A stretch of 64,000 nucleotides of DNA from assembly GCF_029952525.1 (NCBI RefSeq), contig NZ_JASAOF010000014.1, forward strand, positions 97,643 through 161,642. The letters are read 5' to 3'. This DNA comes from Saccharopolyspora ipomoeae. GTDB taxonomy: Bacteria; Actinomycetota; Actinomycetes; Mycobacteriales; Pseudonocardiaceae. The notes under the pieces were generated by a model. The model was not told where the DNA came from, made no database searches, and saw only the letters and a program-made list of their open reading frames with translations. Position numbers and translations under genes: made by a program. The stretch's first letter is position 1, and each line of letters starts with the position of its first letter. Below are positions 8,240 to 17,526 of the stretch, one piece after another.

Positions 8240-8665
8240 TCAGGCGGTCATGTCGAAGGCCGCGTTGATCTTGGTGGGGCGGAGGCGGACGACGAGCTCG
8301 CCGGGGACGCCGTTGCGGCGGCCGAACTCCTCGGCCTTGTCGGGGCCCATGTAGCGGGCGGCGATCGTGGTGGCCGTCTCTACGAGGTCCTGCGGGTCTT
8401 CGGAGATCTCCGCCGTGCCCTGGACCTGGACGAACGCGAACGGCGGTTGGGGCAGGTCGACGCACAGCGCCAGCCTCGGGTCCCGGAGGATCGACTTGCC
8501 CTTGGCCGTGTCCTTGCCGGTGTTGAACACCAGCACGTCGCCGTCCACGACGAACCACACCGGCGCCACCAGCGGGCGCCCGTCGGCGGCCGTGAAACCG
8601 AGCAACCCGGTGCGGGTGCCCTGGGAGAGGAACTCGCGAACCTTCGGATCCTGCAGCGTAGCCAT
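8240..8665 (-). CDS. PPOX-class (pyridoxamine oxidase-like) flavin/F420 protein
   Basis: A 141-residue split-barrel protein of the pyridoxamine-5'-phosphate-oxidase-like superfamily. Typical features are TGLLGFTAADGRPLVAPVWF near the start, VLVFNTGKDTAKGKSI in the cofactor-binding strand region and VQGTAEI later. In actinobacteria small proteins of this type usually bind FMN or F420 and reduce quinones or bilin-like substrates; which one applies here is unknown. The ATG at 8665 follows TAGCGT by 7 nt with no Shine-Dalgarno, which makes a leaderless start more likely than the upstream in-frame ATG at 8725. Confidence 0.8.
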   Translation of the reverse strand: MATLQDPKVREFLSQGTRTGLLGFTAADGRPLVAPVWFVVDGDVLVFNTGKDTAKGKSILRDPRLALCVDLPQPPFAFVQVQGTAEISEDPQDLVETATTIAARYMGPDKAEEFGRRNGVPGELVVRLRPTKINAAFDMTA

Positions 8666-8672
8666 GCCCGGG

Positions 8673-8678
8673 ACGCTA
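8673..8678 (-). promoter_or_regulatory. TAGCGT -10 box, leaderless start of PPOX gene
   Basis: TAGCGT lies 7 nt before the ATG at 8665 and no ribosome binding site intervenes. Confidence 0.55.
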
Positions 8679-8710
8679 CCGACCGCCCCCGGCCCGCGCC
8701 TGGAGAAAGC

Positions 8711-8748
8711 GAAGCGGCCCGGCACCCCGAGGGGTACCGGGCCGCTTC
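8711..8748 (-). terminator. Terminator of the ctaE-qcrCAB operon
   Basis: GAAGCGGCCCGG and CCGGGCCGCTTC form a strong stem, extended by CACCCC/GGGGT, about 12 nt past the qcrB stop codon. Confidence 0.8.
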
Positions 8749-8759
8749 GACCGCGGTGC

Positions 8760-10412
8760 TTACTCCGCCGACTGCGACTTGCCTGCGGCGAGCTGCGCGC
8801 GCTCCTCCGCTTCGCGGACCGCGTCGTCGTGACGGGCCTGCTCCAGAGCAGCGGTCTCGTCGACCGGGTCGGGCCGCAGCAGGCTGCCCTCGACCGGGTG
8901 CCCGGCGGCGCCCAGCTTGTTCATCTTCTTCGGCACCGGAGCGCCCTGGTACGGGAGCTCGTGCGGGTGACCGTGGTCGTCCACCGGGCCGAGCGGCTGG
9001 TGGACCTCGATGAACTCACCGTGCGGGAGCCGCTTGATGATGCCGGTCTCGACGCCGTGGTCGAGCACCTCGCGGTCGCTGTGCTGGAGGCCCAGGCACA
9101 TCCGGTAGGTGATCCAGTACGCGATCGGCGGCGCGACCAGCAGGCCGATGCGGCCGGCCCAGGTCATCGCGTTCAGCGAGATGTTGAACTCGAACGCGAT
9201 GATGTCGTTCGTACCGGAGATCATCAGCACCATGAAGAACGTCAGCGCCATGGCACCCAGCGAGGTGCGTACCGGGTTGTCGCGCGGACGCTGCAGCAGG
9301 TTGTGGTGCGCGTCGTCGCCGCTGAGCTTGCGCTCGATCGCCGGGTACATGATCGCCGTCGTGAAGATCATGCCCATGAACAGCACGGTCGGGAAGAACA
9401 CCGCCGGGATCGTGAACGGTCCCAGGTAGACCTCCCAGGCCGGCCACAGACGCGACGAACCGTCCGTCCAGATCATGTACCAGTCGGGCTGCGACGCGGC
9501 GGAGATCTGCGAGGCGATGTACGGGCCCAGGTTCCAGATCGGGTTGATCTGGAAGACACCGGCCATGATCGCGCAGACGCCGACGACCATCGCGAAGAAC
9601 GCACCGGCCTTGACCGCGAACACCGGCATGATCCGGACGCCGACCACGTTGCTCTCGGTGCGCTTCACGCCCGGGAACTGGGTGTGCTTCTGGTACCAGA
9701 CCAGCGCCAGGTGCGCCGCGACCAGGCCCAGGATCAGACCCGGCAGCAGGAACACGTGGAACAGGTAGAACCGCGGGATCAGGTCGGTGCCCGGGAACTC
9801 GGCGCCGAACAGGATCCAGTGCACCCAGGTGCCGAGCACCGGGATCGACATCGCGATGCCGGAGGCGATCCGGACACCGGTGCCGGACAGCAGGTCGTCC
9901 GGCAGCGAGTAGCCGGTGAAGCCCTCGAACATGCCGAGGATGAACAGCGTGACGCCGATCATCCAGTTCGTCTCACGCGGGCGGCGGAACGCGCCGGTGA
10001 AGAAGATGCGCAGCATGTGCGCCACCATCGACGCCATGAACAGCAGCGCCGCCCAGTGGTGCAGCTGGCGGGCGAACAGACCGCCGCGGACCTCGAAGGA
10101 GATGTCCAGCGCGCTCTCGAACGCCCGCGACATCTCGACGCCGCGCAGGTTGGTGAACACGCCCTGGTACTCGACCTCCTGCATGGAGGGGTCGAAGAAG
10201 AACGCCAGGTAGGTGCCCGTGATCAGCAGCAGGATGAACGTGTAGAGCGCGATCTCGCCGAGCAGGAACGACCAGTGCGTCGGGAAGACCTTGTTCAGCT
10301 GCCGCCGCATGCCGGGAGCGAAGCGGTAGCGCGTGTCCAGCTCGTCGGCGGCGTGCGCGACCTTGCCGTACAGCTTGCTCTCTCCCTTCGTGGGCGTGGT
10401 GATCGAACTCAT
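8760..10412 (-). CDS. qcrB: Ubiquinol/menaquinol-cytochrome c reductase cytochrome b subunit
   Basis: A 550-residue membrane protein, the di-haem quinol-oxidising subunit of the actinobacterial bc complex. The b-type haem ligands lie in [15 protein letters not shown] and in the HVFLLPG...AAHLALV helix. The Qo-site motif reads PDWY (SQPDWYMIW) in place of PEWY, the form I know from actinobacterial QcrB. The C-terminal extension, a long charged tail, is also actinobacterial. The start ATG overlaps the qcrA stop by 4 nt (10409-10412), so the two are translationally coupled. It follows qcrA and closes the operon. Confidence 0.97.
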   Translation of the reverse strand: MSSITTPTKGESKLYGKVAHAADELDTRYRFAPGMRRQLNKVFPTHWSFLLGEIALYTFILLLITGTYLAFFFDPSMQEVEYQGVFTNLRGVEMSRAFESALDISFEVRGGLFARQLHHWAALLFMASMVAHMLRIFFTGAFRRPRETNWMIGVTLFILGMFEGFTGYSLPDDLLSGTGVRIASGIAMSIPVLGTWVHWILFGAEFPGTDLIPRFYLFHVFLLPGLILGLVAAHLALVWYQKHTQFPGVKRTESNVVGVRIMPVFAVKAGAFFAMVVGVCAIMAGVFQINPIWNLGPYIASQISAASQPDWYMIWTDGSSRLWPAWEVYLGPFTIPAVFFPTVLFMGMIFTTAIMYPAIERKLSGDDAHHNLLQRPRDNPVRTSLGAMALTFFMVLMISGTNDIIAFEFNISLNAMTWAGRIGLLVAPPIAYWITYRMCLGLQHSDREVLDHGVETGIIKRLPHGEFIEVHQPLGPVDDHGHPHELPYQGAPVPKKMNKLGAAGHPVEGSLLRPDPVDETAALEQARHDDAVREAEERAQLAAGKSQSAE

Positions 10413-11539
10413 GACTTACGCTCCCAGTACGCCGGACCGACGGGCTCGATGAAGTCGCCTTTCGCCACGAAGTAGCCGTCCTCGTCCACCGTGATCGGCA
10501 GCTGGGGCAGGGCACGCGTGGCCGGGCCGAACACCGGCTTCGCATAGGTGTTGACCACGTCGAACTGCGACTGGTGGCACGGGCAGAGCAGGCGGCCGGT
10601 CTGCTGCTCGAACAGCGACGTCGGGCAGCCCAGGTGGGTGCAGATCTTCGAGTAGGCGTAGTAGTCGCCGTAGTTGAAGTCTTCCTGCCCCTTGCGCTTG
10701 ACCGGCTTGCTGCCGGGGCGGAGCCGGATCAGCATGACCGGCGCGTCGCCCTTGCGCATCGAGGTGATGAGCTCTTCCTCGTTGTGCCGCCACGCCTCGC
10801 GGAACGGGAAGACGGTCTCGAAACCACCGGCGTCGATGTCCTCGGGACGCAGCAGCGAGACGTCGTGCGGGTTGCCCGTGTCGCGACGCAGGTAGATCTT
10901 CTCGCCCGGGTGCTCCGGCATCCAGCCCGTGTGCAGCAGCGACGCCTGGCCCTCCTCGGCCCAGGGGTTGCGCACCATGCCGCCGAGCACGAACACGCCG
11001 GCACCGAGGCCGAAGGCGCCGAGGCCGAAGCCCGCGGACCGCGTGATCATCTTGCGGCGGGCGATGCCGCTGCGCTCCCCGGCGTCGGCCAGGATCGCGG
11101 CGGTCGTCTGCCGGTCCACCTCGCTGGAGCCGTGGCCGTCGTGGCGCTGCTGCACCGCGACCTCGTGCGGGATGAACTTCTTCTGGTACTGCACCACGCC
11201 GATGCCCACGGCCAGGATGGACAGGCCGAGGAAGAACCCGATCAGCGGGTTGTACAGCGAGTAGATGAAGTGCCCGCGCGGCTCGTTGTAGGGCTGGTAC
11301 TCCCACGGCCAGAAGATGAAGACCGCGACGAAGGCCAGCGCGGACAGACCGGCCAGCGCGAACCAGGCGGAGACGTTGCGCTCGGCCCGGCGCTCGGCGC
11401 GGGTGCCCTTGACCGGGAAGTTGTCCCGGTACTCGACGAGCTCGACGTCGTCGAGGGCCAGGCCCAGACGCATCTTCTCGTCGCGGCTCATCTCGGCCAG
11501 TTCGGCCTCGGTGTATTCCTTGTTCTCTTGGTCACTCAT
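10409..11539 (-). CDS. qcrA: Menaquinol-cytochrome c reductase Rieske iron-sulfur subunit
   Basis: A 376-residue Rieske protein. The [2Fe-2S] ligands are in CTHLGC and CPCHQSQF near the C-terminus. The N-terminal half is an actinobacterial extension with three predicted membrane helices ([55 protein letters not shown]) instead of the single helix of classic Rieske proteins. ATG at 11539 (MSDQENKEY) was chosen over an upstream in-frame start because it makes the 4-nt ATGA overlap with qcrC. It accepts electrons from menaquinol and passes them to the QcrC haems. Confidence 0.97.
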   Translation of the reverse strand: MSDQENKEYTEAELAEMSRDEKMRLGLALDDVELVEYRDNFPVKGTRAERRAERNVSAWFALAGLSALAFVAVFIFWPWEYQPYNEPRGHFIYSLYNPLIGFFLGLSILAVGIGVVQYQKKFIPHEVAVQQRHDGHGSSEVDRQTTAAILADAGERSGIARRKMITRSAGFGLGAFGLGAGVFVLGGMVRNPWAEEGQASLLHTGWMPEHPGEKIYLRRDTGNPHDVSLLRPEDIDAGGFETVFPFREAWRHNEEELITSMRKGDAPVMLIRLRPGSKPVKRKGQEDFNYGDYYAYSKICTHLGCPTSLFEQQTGRLLCPCHQSQFDVVNTYAKPVFGPATRALPQLPITVDEDGYFVAKGDFIEPVGPAYWERKS

Positions 11540-12342
11540 GCCCTGGCTCCGATCCACAGGGTGAGGCCGATCAGCGCGCCGAGTCCCACGACCCAGGCGA
11601 TCACCGTCTCCGGTCCCGGCCCGTAGCCGCCGAGGTCATTGCCGCCCGGGTTGTTGTTCCCGTTGGTCACGGACTTGACGTAGGCGATGATGTCTTTCTT
11701 CTCTTCCGGGGTGAGCTGCCGGTCCGAGAACTTCGGCATGTTCTGCGGCCCGGTGAGCATCGCGTTGTAGATGTCGGTCTCGGTCGCCTCGTGCAGGTTC
11801 GGGGCGAACTTGCCGGAGGACATCGCGATGCCGCGCCCGGTGAAGTTGTGGCAGGAGGAGCAGTTCAGGCGGTAGAGCTCGCCACCGCGGGCGGGGTCGC
11901 CGCCCTGCAGCGCCTCACCGGACTGCTTCGGCGACTCCGGCCCACCGCCGTAGGTCTGCACGTAGGCGCCCAGCGCGTCGATCTCCTCCGGGCTGAACTT
12001 CGGCGGCTTGCGCATGGCCTGCGCCTCCTGGCGGACCATCGGCATGCGGCCGGTGGAGACCTGGAAGTGCACGGCGGCTTCGCCGACGCCCGTCAGGCTG
12101 GGGCCACGGTCCTGCACGCCTTGCAGGTTGGATCCGTGGCAGCTGATGCAGGCGTTGTTGTAGAGCTGCTCGCCCTGCCTCACCAGCGCCGGGTCCGCTG
12201 CGGCGTGCGCGGTCTGCGGCTCGGGAGTCACGACGGTGTACAGCCCACCGGCACCCACCAGCGCGATGCCCAGCGCCAGTACACCGGAGATCCGCCGCTT
12301 GAGCTTCGAGCCCGCGCGGTTCCGTTTCTTAGTGGTGGTCAT
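11536..12342 (-). CDS. qcrC: Di-haem cytochrome c subunit of the bc complex
   Basis: A 268-residue membrane-anchored cytochrome cc. It has an N-terminal basic stretch and signal-anchor helix ([18 protein letters not shown]), two haem-c sites CISCH and CSSCH, and a C-terminal membrane helix ([19 protein letters not shown]). The fused di-haem protein links the bc complex directly to the aa3 oxidase in actinobacteria, replacing soluble cytochrome c. It lies 88 nt downstream of ctaE and overlaps qcrA by 4 nt. Confidence 0.97.
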   Translation of the reverse strand: MTTTKKRNRAGSKLKRRISGVLALGIALVGAGGLYTVVTPEPQTAHAAADPALVRQGEQLYNNACISCHGSNLQGVQDRGPSLTGVGEAAVHFQVSTGRMPMVRQEAQAMRKPPKFSPEEIDALGAYVQTYGGGPESPKQSGEALQGGDPARGGELYRLNCSSCHNFTGRGIAMSSGKFAPNLHEATETDIYNAMLTGPQNMPKFSDRQLTPEEKKDIIAYVKSVTNGNNNPGGNDLGGYGPGPETVIAWVVGLGALIGLTLWIGARA

Positions 12343-12430
12343 GAGTGCGGCAACCCTTGCTGTCCGGTTCGGGGTGTTCGTTTCGGCCTCGTTCGTGCCA
12401 GGCGATCGAGGTTCCTCGCTGGAGGAGCGA

Positions 12431-13042
12431 TCACGGGACGAGGTAGATCACGGCGAAGAGGCCGATCCACACGATGTCCACGAAGTGCCAGTAGTACGAC
12501 ACGACGATCGCTGCGATGGCTTGGGCCGGCGTGAACTTGCTGAGCTTCGTCCGGATGATCAGGAAGACGAACGCGACCAGACCGCCGACGACGTGCAGCC
12601 CGTGGAAGCCGGTCGTCATGTAGAAGACCGTGCCGTAGGCCGACGACGCGATGGTGGTCGCGTGCTCGGTGACCAACTGGAAGTACTCACCGGCCTGCCC
12701 GAGCACGAAGATCGTGCCCATGATCAGCGTGATCACGTACCACCGGCGGAGACCGAAGACGTCACCCCGCTCCGCCGCGAACACGCCCCACTGGCAGGTG
12801 AACGAGGACGCCACCAGGATGATCGTGAACGGGAGGGCGTACGGGAGGTTCAGGTGAGTGGGCGGTGGTGGCCACACGCCCTCGTTCTGCGCCTTCACCG
12901 TGAAGAACATGGCGAAGAGCCCAGCGAAGAACATCAGCTCGCTGGCCAACCAAACGATGGTGCCGACGCTGACCATGTTGGGTCGGTTCAGCGAGTGCAC
13001 GCGTTGACTGATTGAGGGCGCTGCCGTTGTCACGCGACGCAT
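12431..13042 (-). CDS. ctaE: Cytochrome c oxidase subunit III
   Basis: A 203-residue protein with five predicted membrane helices, typical of the short actinobacterial CtaE. Family features are [15 protein letters not shown], with the conserved glutamate, and the [11 protein letters not shown] segment. It belongs to the aa3-type terminal oxidase and heads the ctaE-qcrCAB operon. It diverges from a hypothetical gene 86 nt away. Confidence 0.95.
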   Translation of the reverse strand: MRRVTTAAPSISQRVHSLNRPNMVSVGTIVWLASELMFFAGLFAMFFTVKAQNEGVWPPPPTHLNLPYALPFTIILVASSFTCQWGVFAAERGDVFGLRRWYVITLIMGTIFVLGQAGEYFQLVTEHATTIASSAYGTVFYMTTGFHGLHVVGGLVAFVFLIIRTKLSKFTPAQAIAAIVVSYYWHFVDIVWIGLFAVIYLVP

Positions 13043-13128
13043 TATGTCTTGCAGCTTTTCCCCTCGCGCCCTCGGGGCCTCCCCTACGACCGCGGGGTGA
13101 TCGGATCGCGATCTGGAGGTAACTCAAC

Positions 13129-13566
13129 GTGAAAACTCTTCGGACCGCGCTGGCGGCCCTGGGGCTCGGCCGCCGCCGCACCGGCAAGCCCGTGATCAGC
13201 ATCGATGATCCCGGTCTGCAGGTGGTGGTGTGGTCCTACGACGACACCGAGGCGGCCTCGACCGCCTTGGCCCGCGCCACCGGGTGGGAGCCCGAGCACC
13301 CGGCCGTGCTGCGGCACCACCTGGCACTTCCGGGTGACGTGGTCGACACCGCTGAGGCGCTGTTGGCCCAGGACGACTGGGTCCTGCGGCCCGGAGGGCG
13401 CGCGGAGGAGCTCAGCGTGTCCGGATCGACCCCGTTGGTCGCTCTCCGTGTGCAGCGATTGGATGCGTTGCATTGCTCACAGGAGAGCTCGCGGATGGCC
13501 GGACTGGCCCAGCGGCACGGCGGCCAGGTCTTCGGCTGGGACGCGCTGCAACCCGGATCCGACTGA
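13129..13566 (+). CDS. Conserved hypothetical protein downstream of ctaE promoter
   Basis: A 145-residue protein of unknown function, soluble, with no signal peptide or membrane segment. The first 22 residues are basic and the remainder is a mixed alpha/beta sequence (VISIDDPGLQVVVWSYDD, then VDTAEALLAQDDWVL). The GTG start has GGAGGT 8 nt upstream, so translation is well supported. It is transcribed divergently from the ctaE-qcr operon and precedes the receiver-like protein gene. An 18-bp direct repeat begins inside its last codons. Confidence 0.7.
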   Translation: MKTLRTALAALGLGRRRTGKPVISIDDPGLQVVVWSYDDTEAASTALARATGWEPEHPAVLRHHLALPGDVVDTAEALLAQDDWVLRPGGRAEELSVSGSTPLVALRVQRLDALHCSQESSRMAGLAQRHGGQVFGWDALQPGSD

Positions 13567-13596
13567 TCGAATCCGGCCCGACTGATCGAATCCGGC
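13560..13596 (+). repeat. 18-bp tandem direct repeat
   Basis: CGACTGATCGAATCCGGC occurs at 13560-13577 and again at 13579-13596. The first copy contains the stop codon of the preceding gene; the second is intergenic. Confidence 0.8.
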
Positions 13597-13705
13597 GAGG
13601 TGGCTACTGTCACACCCGCTCCGGCGGCTAGCATTCGTCACGAGTCAAGCCCCGTGCTGCGCACATCGGGTGCGGGTGTCCCGCCAGCTCGACGAGGAGC
13701 CAGTG

Positions 13706-14113
13706 ATGAGCACCGCAACAACGAACGTTCTCGTGTTCAGCCACCGCCCCGAGGTCCGGGAGGCGATCATCAACGCCGTCGGGCGCCGCCCGGCACCCGA
13801 TCTGGACCGGCTGCACTACGTCGAGGCGGGCACCGTCGCCGACGTCCTCAGCGAGGTCGACGCGGGCAAGGTCGACCTGCTGATCCTGGACGGCGAGGCC
13901 CAGCCCACCGGCGGCATGGGCGTCTCGCGCCAGCTCAAGAACGAGATCGCGCAGTGCCCGCCGATCGTCGTCGCGGTCCGCCGCAAGGACGACCGCTGGC
14001 TGGCCACCTGGTCCCAGGCCGACGCGGTCCTGGTCCACCCGCTGGACCCGCTGGCCTCCGCCGAGACGGTCGCCGAGGTCCTGCGCACCCAGGGCAAGCC
14101 CGTCCCCGCCTGA
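13706..14113 (+). CDS. Orphan receiver-domain-like protein
   Basis: A 135-residue single-domain protein with the layout of a CheY-like receiver. VLVFSHRPEVREAI forms the first strand and helix, DLLILDGEA carries an aspartate at the usual phosphorylation position (near residue 64), and a PIVVAVRRKDD strand lies near 95. The acidic pair normally found at the end of the first strand is absent (VFSHRP), so magnesium binding and phosphorylation may be lost. There is no output domain and no kinase nearby. The ATG at 13706 has GAGGAG upstream. It stands alone before trpD, separated by a long palindrome. Confidence 0.7.
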   Translation: MSTATTNVLVFSHRPEVREAIINAVGRRPAPDLDRLHYVEAGTVADVLSEVDAGKVDLLILDGEAQPTGGMGVSRQLKNEIAQCPPIVVAVRRKDDRWLATWSQADAVLVHPLDPLASAETVAEVLRTQGKPVPA

Positions 14114-14130
14114 CCCCATCGCTGCGAGTG

Positions 14131-14184
14131 GTGACCGGATTTCAACGGAAGTCGGGACTCCGATTTCCGTTGAAATCCGGTCAC
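14131..14184. terminator. 54-nt near-perfect hairpin between the receiver gene and trpD
   Basis: GTGACCGGATTTCAACGG and CCGTTGAAATCCGGTCAC are perfect 18-bp arms. The inner AAGTCGG/CCGATTT extends the stem to about 24 pairs around a GACT loop. It begins 18 nt after the stop codon, so a terminator is the simplest reading. Confidence 0.75.
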
Positions 14185-14276
14185 CTCGTTGCGATCCATG
14201 CCATAACCGGCGGATCAGGAGGCGTGGCGGAAGGCAGGGTAGTTTCTTCGAACAGGCAACACCGACGGAGTAGATC

Positions 14277-15320
<1,044 letters not shown>

Positions 15321-15321
15321 C

Positions 15322-15606
15322 TCACTCCTCCTCGAGGCCGATGGAGAAGGCGGCCTCGGTGTCCCTGCGCGAGTAGGAGCGGAAGGCGATGTGGGTGTCG
15401 GTGTCCTCGACGCCGGCCACCTTGTTGATCTTCCCGGGGACGATGTCGGCCAGCTCCTCGTGCTTGGCGACGCGGAGCATGGCGATGAGGTCGACGTCGC
15501 CGGCGCAGGAGTACACCTCGTCGACACCGTCGAGGTCGGCGATCTCCTGAGCCGCCTCGGCGAGGCGGTCAGCGGCGGTCTTGATCAGCACGATCGCGGT
15601 GATCAC
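15322..15606 (-). CDS. Stand-alone Lrp/AsnC ligand-binding domain protein
   Basis: A 94-residue RAM (Lrp/AsnC C-terminal) domain without a DNA-binding helix-turn-helix. The sequence runs ITAIVLIKTAADRLAEAA, then VDEVYSCAGDVDLIAMLRV with the conserved glycine/aspartate ligand loop, then AGVEDTDTHIAFRSY. Such SraA-like proteins bind amino acids and form octamers or mixed rings with full Lrp regulators; this is family knowledge. The GTG at 15606 has AGGAGG 9 nt upstream. It is transcribed convergently to trpD. Confidence 0.9.
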   Translation of the reverse strand: MITAIVLIKTAADRLAEAAQEIADLDGVDEVYSCAGDVDLIAMLRVAKHEELADIVPGKINKVAGVEDTDTHIAFRSYSRRDTEAAFSIGLEEE

Positions 15607-15708
15607 GACGGGAATCCTCCTGGCTGCGTGGGTGCTTCGACGGACGAATCCTAGGCGGTGTCGACGCATGCGGCGGAGCCGCGTTCTCTTCCACCACCTG
15701 AGGCACTG

Positions 15709-15841
15709 GCACCGCCGCGGGTTCTGAGCGCCTCCGTGGCGAGTACGCCGGGACGCCGTGCATTGGACATACATCAGGAGCGGCGCACGGAGTCCACGGA
15801 GGCGCTCAGGTTCCGCCGCCCGCACCGCCAAGCAAAGCAAG
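15709..15841 (+). repeat. 133-bp structured repeat element, copy A
   Basis: The same sequence recurs at 53712-53842 on the other strand. A 15-bp perfect stem, TGAGCGCCTCCGTGG with CCACGGAGGCGCTCA, encloses a loop containing the conserved CATACATCAGGAG. GCACCGCC occurs at the left edge and again near the right edge. Four stem pairs differ between copies with both sides changed, so the pairing itself is conserved. This fits a structured RNA or a REP/MITE-like mobile palindrome; I recognise no named family. Confidence 0.8.
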
Positions 15842-15860
15842 TCCTCACCGTTCTCAGACG

Positions 15861-15898
15861 CGAAGAGGCCCCTCGGTGGGAACCGAGGGGCCTCTTCG
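15861..15898. terminator. ctaF terminator
   Basis: CGAAGAGGCCCCTCGGT and ACCGAGGGGCCTCTTCG form a perfect 17-bp stem with a GGGA loop, 12 nt beyond the ctaF stop codon. It would also stop plus-strand transcription leaving the repeat element. Confidence 0.85.
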
Positions 15899-15909
15899 GG
15901 TACTTCGCG

Positions 15910-16308
15910 TCAGTGGCTGCTCTGGCCGGTGTGGTACTCGAACACCAGGCCCGCGACCATGATCAGCAGGAAGCCGACCGCGAGCACGATCATCCAGACG
16001 TGGAAGAACGCCAGGGCGATGCCCGCGAACGCCGCGCCTGCGGCCAGGCCGACCGGCCAGTAGCTGCCCGGGCTGAAGAAGCCCAGTTCACCGGCACCGT
16101 CGCTGATCTCCGCGTCCGGGTTGTCCTCGGGGCGGTCCTCGATCCGGCGAGCCACGAAGGACAGGTAGCTGCCGATGATCAGGGACAGTCCGCCGACCAG
16201 GATCAGCGCCACGGTGCCCACCGGCTCCTTGGCCCAGAGCCCGTAGACCACTGCGGACAGGAAGAAGAAAACGGTGATGATGTTGAAGATCTTCGCTTCG
16301 ACCTTCAT
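15910..16308 (-). CDS. ctaF: Cytochrome c oxidase subunit IV (actinobacterial type)
   Basis: A 132-residue protein with four predicted membrane helices and a short cytoplasmic loop (RRIEDRPEDNPDAEI). It matches the actinobacterial subunit IV of the aa3 oxidase found next to ctaC. It lies 42 nt downstream of ctaC on the same strand and is closed by a strong terminator, so ctaC-ctaF is an operon. The M. tuberculosis counterpart is Rv2199c. Confidence 0.93.
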   Translation of the reverse strand: MKVEAKIFNIITVFFFLSAVVYGLWAKEPVGTVALILVGGLSLIIGSYLSFVARRIEDRPEDNPDAEISDGAGELGFFSPGSYWPVGLAAGAAFAGIALAFFHVWMIVLAVGFLLIMVAGLVFEYHTGQSSH

Positions 16309-16350
16309 GGAGTCCTCGCTCTCACGCCGTACGCCCCGTCGAGGGCACCC

Positions 16351-17289
16351 CTAGCTGTTCGTCCCGATGCCGGAGGGCTGACCACCCGTGCGATCGGTGT
16401 TGAACGGAACACCGGTCACCGCGTGCGGCGTGCACAGCTCACCGCAGTTCATCTCGCCGAGCGCCTCGGCCGCGGTGTACGGCTGGCCCGTCCGCGGGTT
16501 CACCTGGGTGCGCAGCTGCATGTACCGGTCGAACTTGTCCTGCGACAGCGCGCGGACCTCGAAGTTCATCATCGCGTGGTAGGTGCCGCACAGCTCGGCG
16601 CACCGGCCCACGAACGAGCCTTCTCGCTCCACGGTGTTCTGGAAGACGTTGTCCTGGTTGTTCTTGTCCGGGTACGGGAAGGTGTCCCGCTTGAAGTGCC
16701 ACTCAGGGACGAAGAACGAGTGGATGACGTCGGTGGAGCTGATGTGGTACTCGACGCGCTCGCCGACCGGCACGACCAGCAGCGGGATCTCGCTGCTGCT
16801 GCCGACGGTGCGCACCGGCTGCCCGTCCGGCGTCTTGTACTCCGGGTAGTTGAACTCCCAGTTCCACTGGAACGAGACCACGTTCACGGTCTGGTCCGGG
16901 TTGGCCGGCTTGGCCAGGACCGTGTTCTGCGTGACCGCCGTGAAGTAGAACAGCACGACCACCAGCACGAACGGAATCGCCGTGTAGATGAGTTCGAGCG
17001 GCAGGTTGTACTGGAACTGCCGCGGCAGCTCGTCGTCCTTCTTCTTCTTGCGGTGGAACGCGACCGACCAGAAGATCAGCGCCCACACCAACACACCGAC
17101 CGCGAGTGCTGCGATGACCGACCAGGTCCACAGGTTCCGCATCGCCTCGGCCTGCGGGGTGACACCCTCTGGCCATCCGAACCGCAGGACCTCGTCGGTC
17201 GTGCAGCCAGTGGCCGCGACACCAACCAGGCCGATCAGACCAGCGACCTTGACCAGCCGTGGCACTCGGGTCCCCTCCTTCAGGCCCAC
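16351..17289 (-). CDS. ctaC: Cytochrome c oxidase subunit II
   Basis: A 312-residue lipoprotein-type subunit II. The signal sequence ends in GVAATGC (lipobox), and two membrane helices follow (VIAALAVGVLVWALIFW and LIYTAIPFVLVVVLFYF). The periplasmic cupredoxin domain has the CuA ligands in HSFFVPEWHFK and CAELCGTYHAMM. It accepts electrons from the QcrC haems. Two GTG starts have good Shine-Dalgarno sequences: 17289 (AGGAGG, 9 nt) and 17265 (GGAGG, 8 nt). The longer form is given, but the shorter one (304 residues) is equally possible. It diverges from asnB. Confidence 0.95.
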   Translation of the reverse strand: MGLKEGTRVPRLVKVAGLIGLVGVAATGCTTDEVLRFGWPEGVTPQAEAMRNLWTWSVIAALAVGVLVWALIFWSVAFHRKKKKDDELPRQFQYNLPLELIYTAIPFVLVVVLFYFTAVTQNTVLAKPANPDQTVNVVSFQWNWEFNYPEYKTPDGQPVRTVGSSSEIPLLVVPVGERVEYHISSTDVIHSFFVPEWHFKRDTFPYPDKNNQDNVFQNTVEREGSFVGRCAELCGTYHAMMNFEVRALSQDKFDRYMQLRTQVNPRTGQPYTAAEALGEMNCGELCTPHAVTGVPFNTDRTGGQPSGIGTNS

Positions 17290-17526
17290 TGCGCGACGCC
17301 TCCTCGTGCAAAACTCACCGAAGCGGCTTGGGTTGGATCCTCGCTCGCCCGCAGGCGACCGCAGATCCGCCGCCGGAATCCTGGGCAGAGCCTAGCCCAG
17401 GTGTAGCCGCGATACTGCTCCGGGGGCGGAGATCACGCCCGCACCACGCGCGTGCAGCGCGCGGGCCGAGGTTCTGCATACTGGACGCAGCCTTTTCCCC
17501 CCGACTCGGAGAGGTGCACGAGACGC

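Larger units (their letters stand above)
15607..15909. other. 303-nt gap holding repeat element copy A and a terminator
   Basis: This gap lies between the Lrp-domain gene start and the ctaF stop, both on the minus strand. It contains the 133-bp element at 15709-15841 and the ctaF terminator at 15861-15898. ORFs across it show no Shine-Dalgarno, and the second copy of the element has frame-breaking indels, so I do not call a gene. Confidence 0.7.

Noticed and set aside
14185..14276. Trp-codon leader peptide or attenuator before trpD
   Set aside because: No short ORF with consecutive TGG codons is present. The upstream hairpin is better explained as a terminator.
15658..15900. Possible short protein encoded in repeat copy A (LRFRRPHRQA-like string also readable in copy B)
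   Set aside because: The two copies differ by two single-base indels that shift frame, there is no ribosome binding site, and the changes fit base pairing better than codon conservation.
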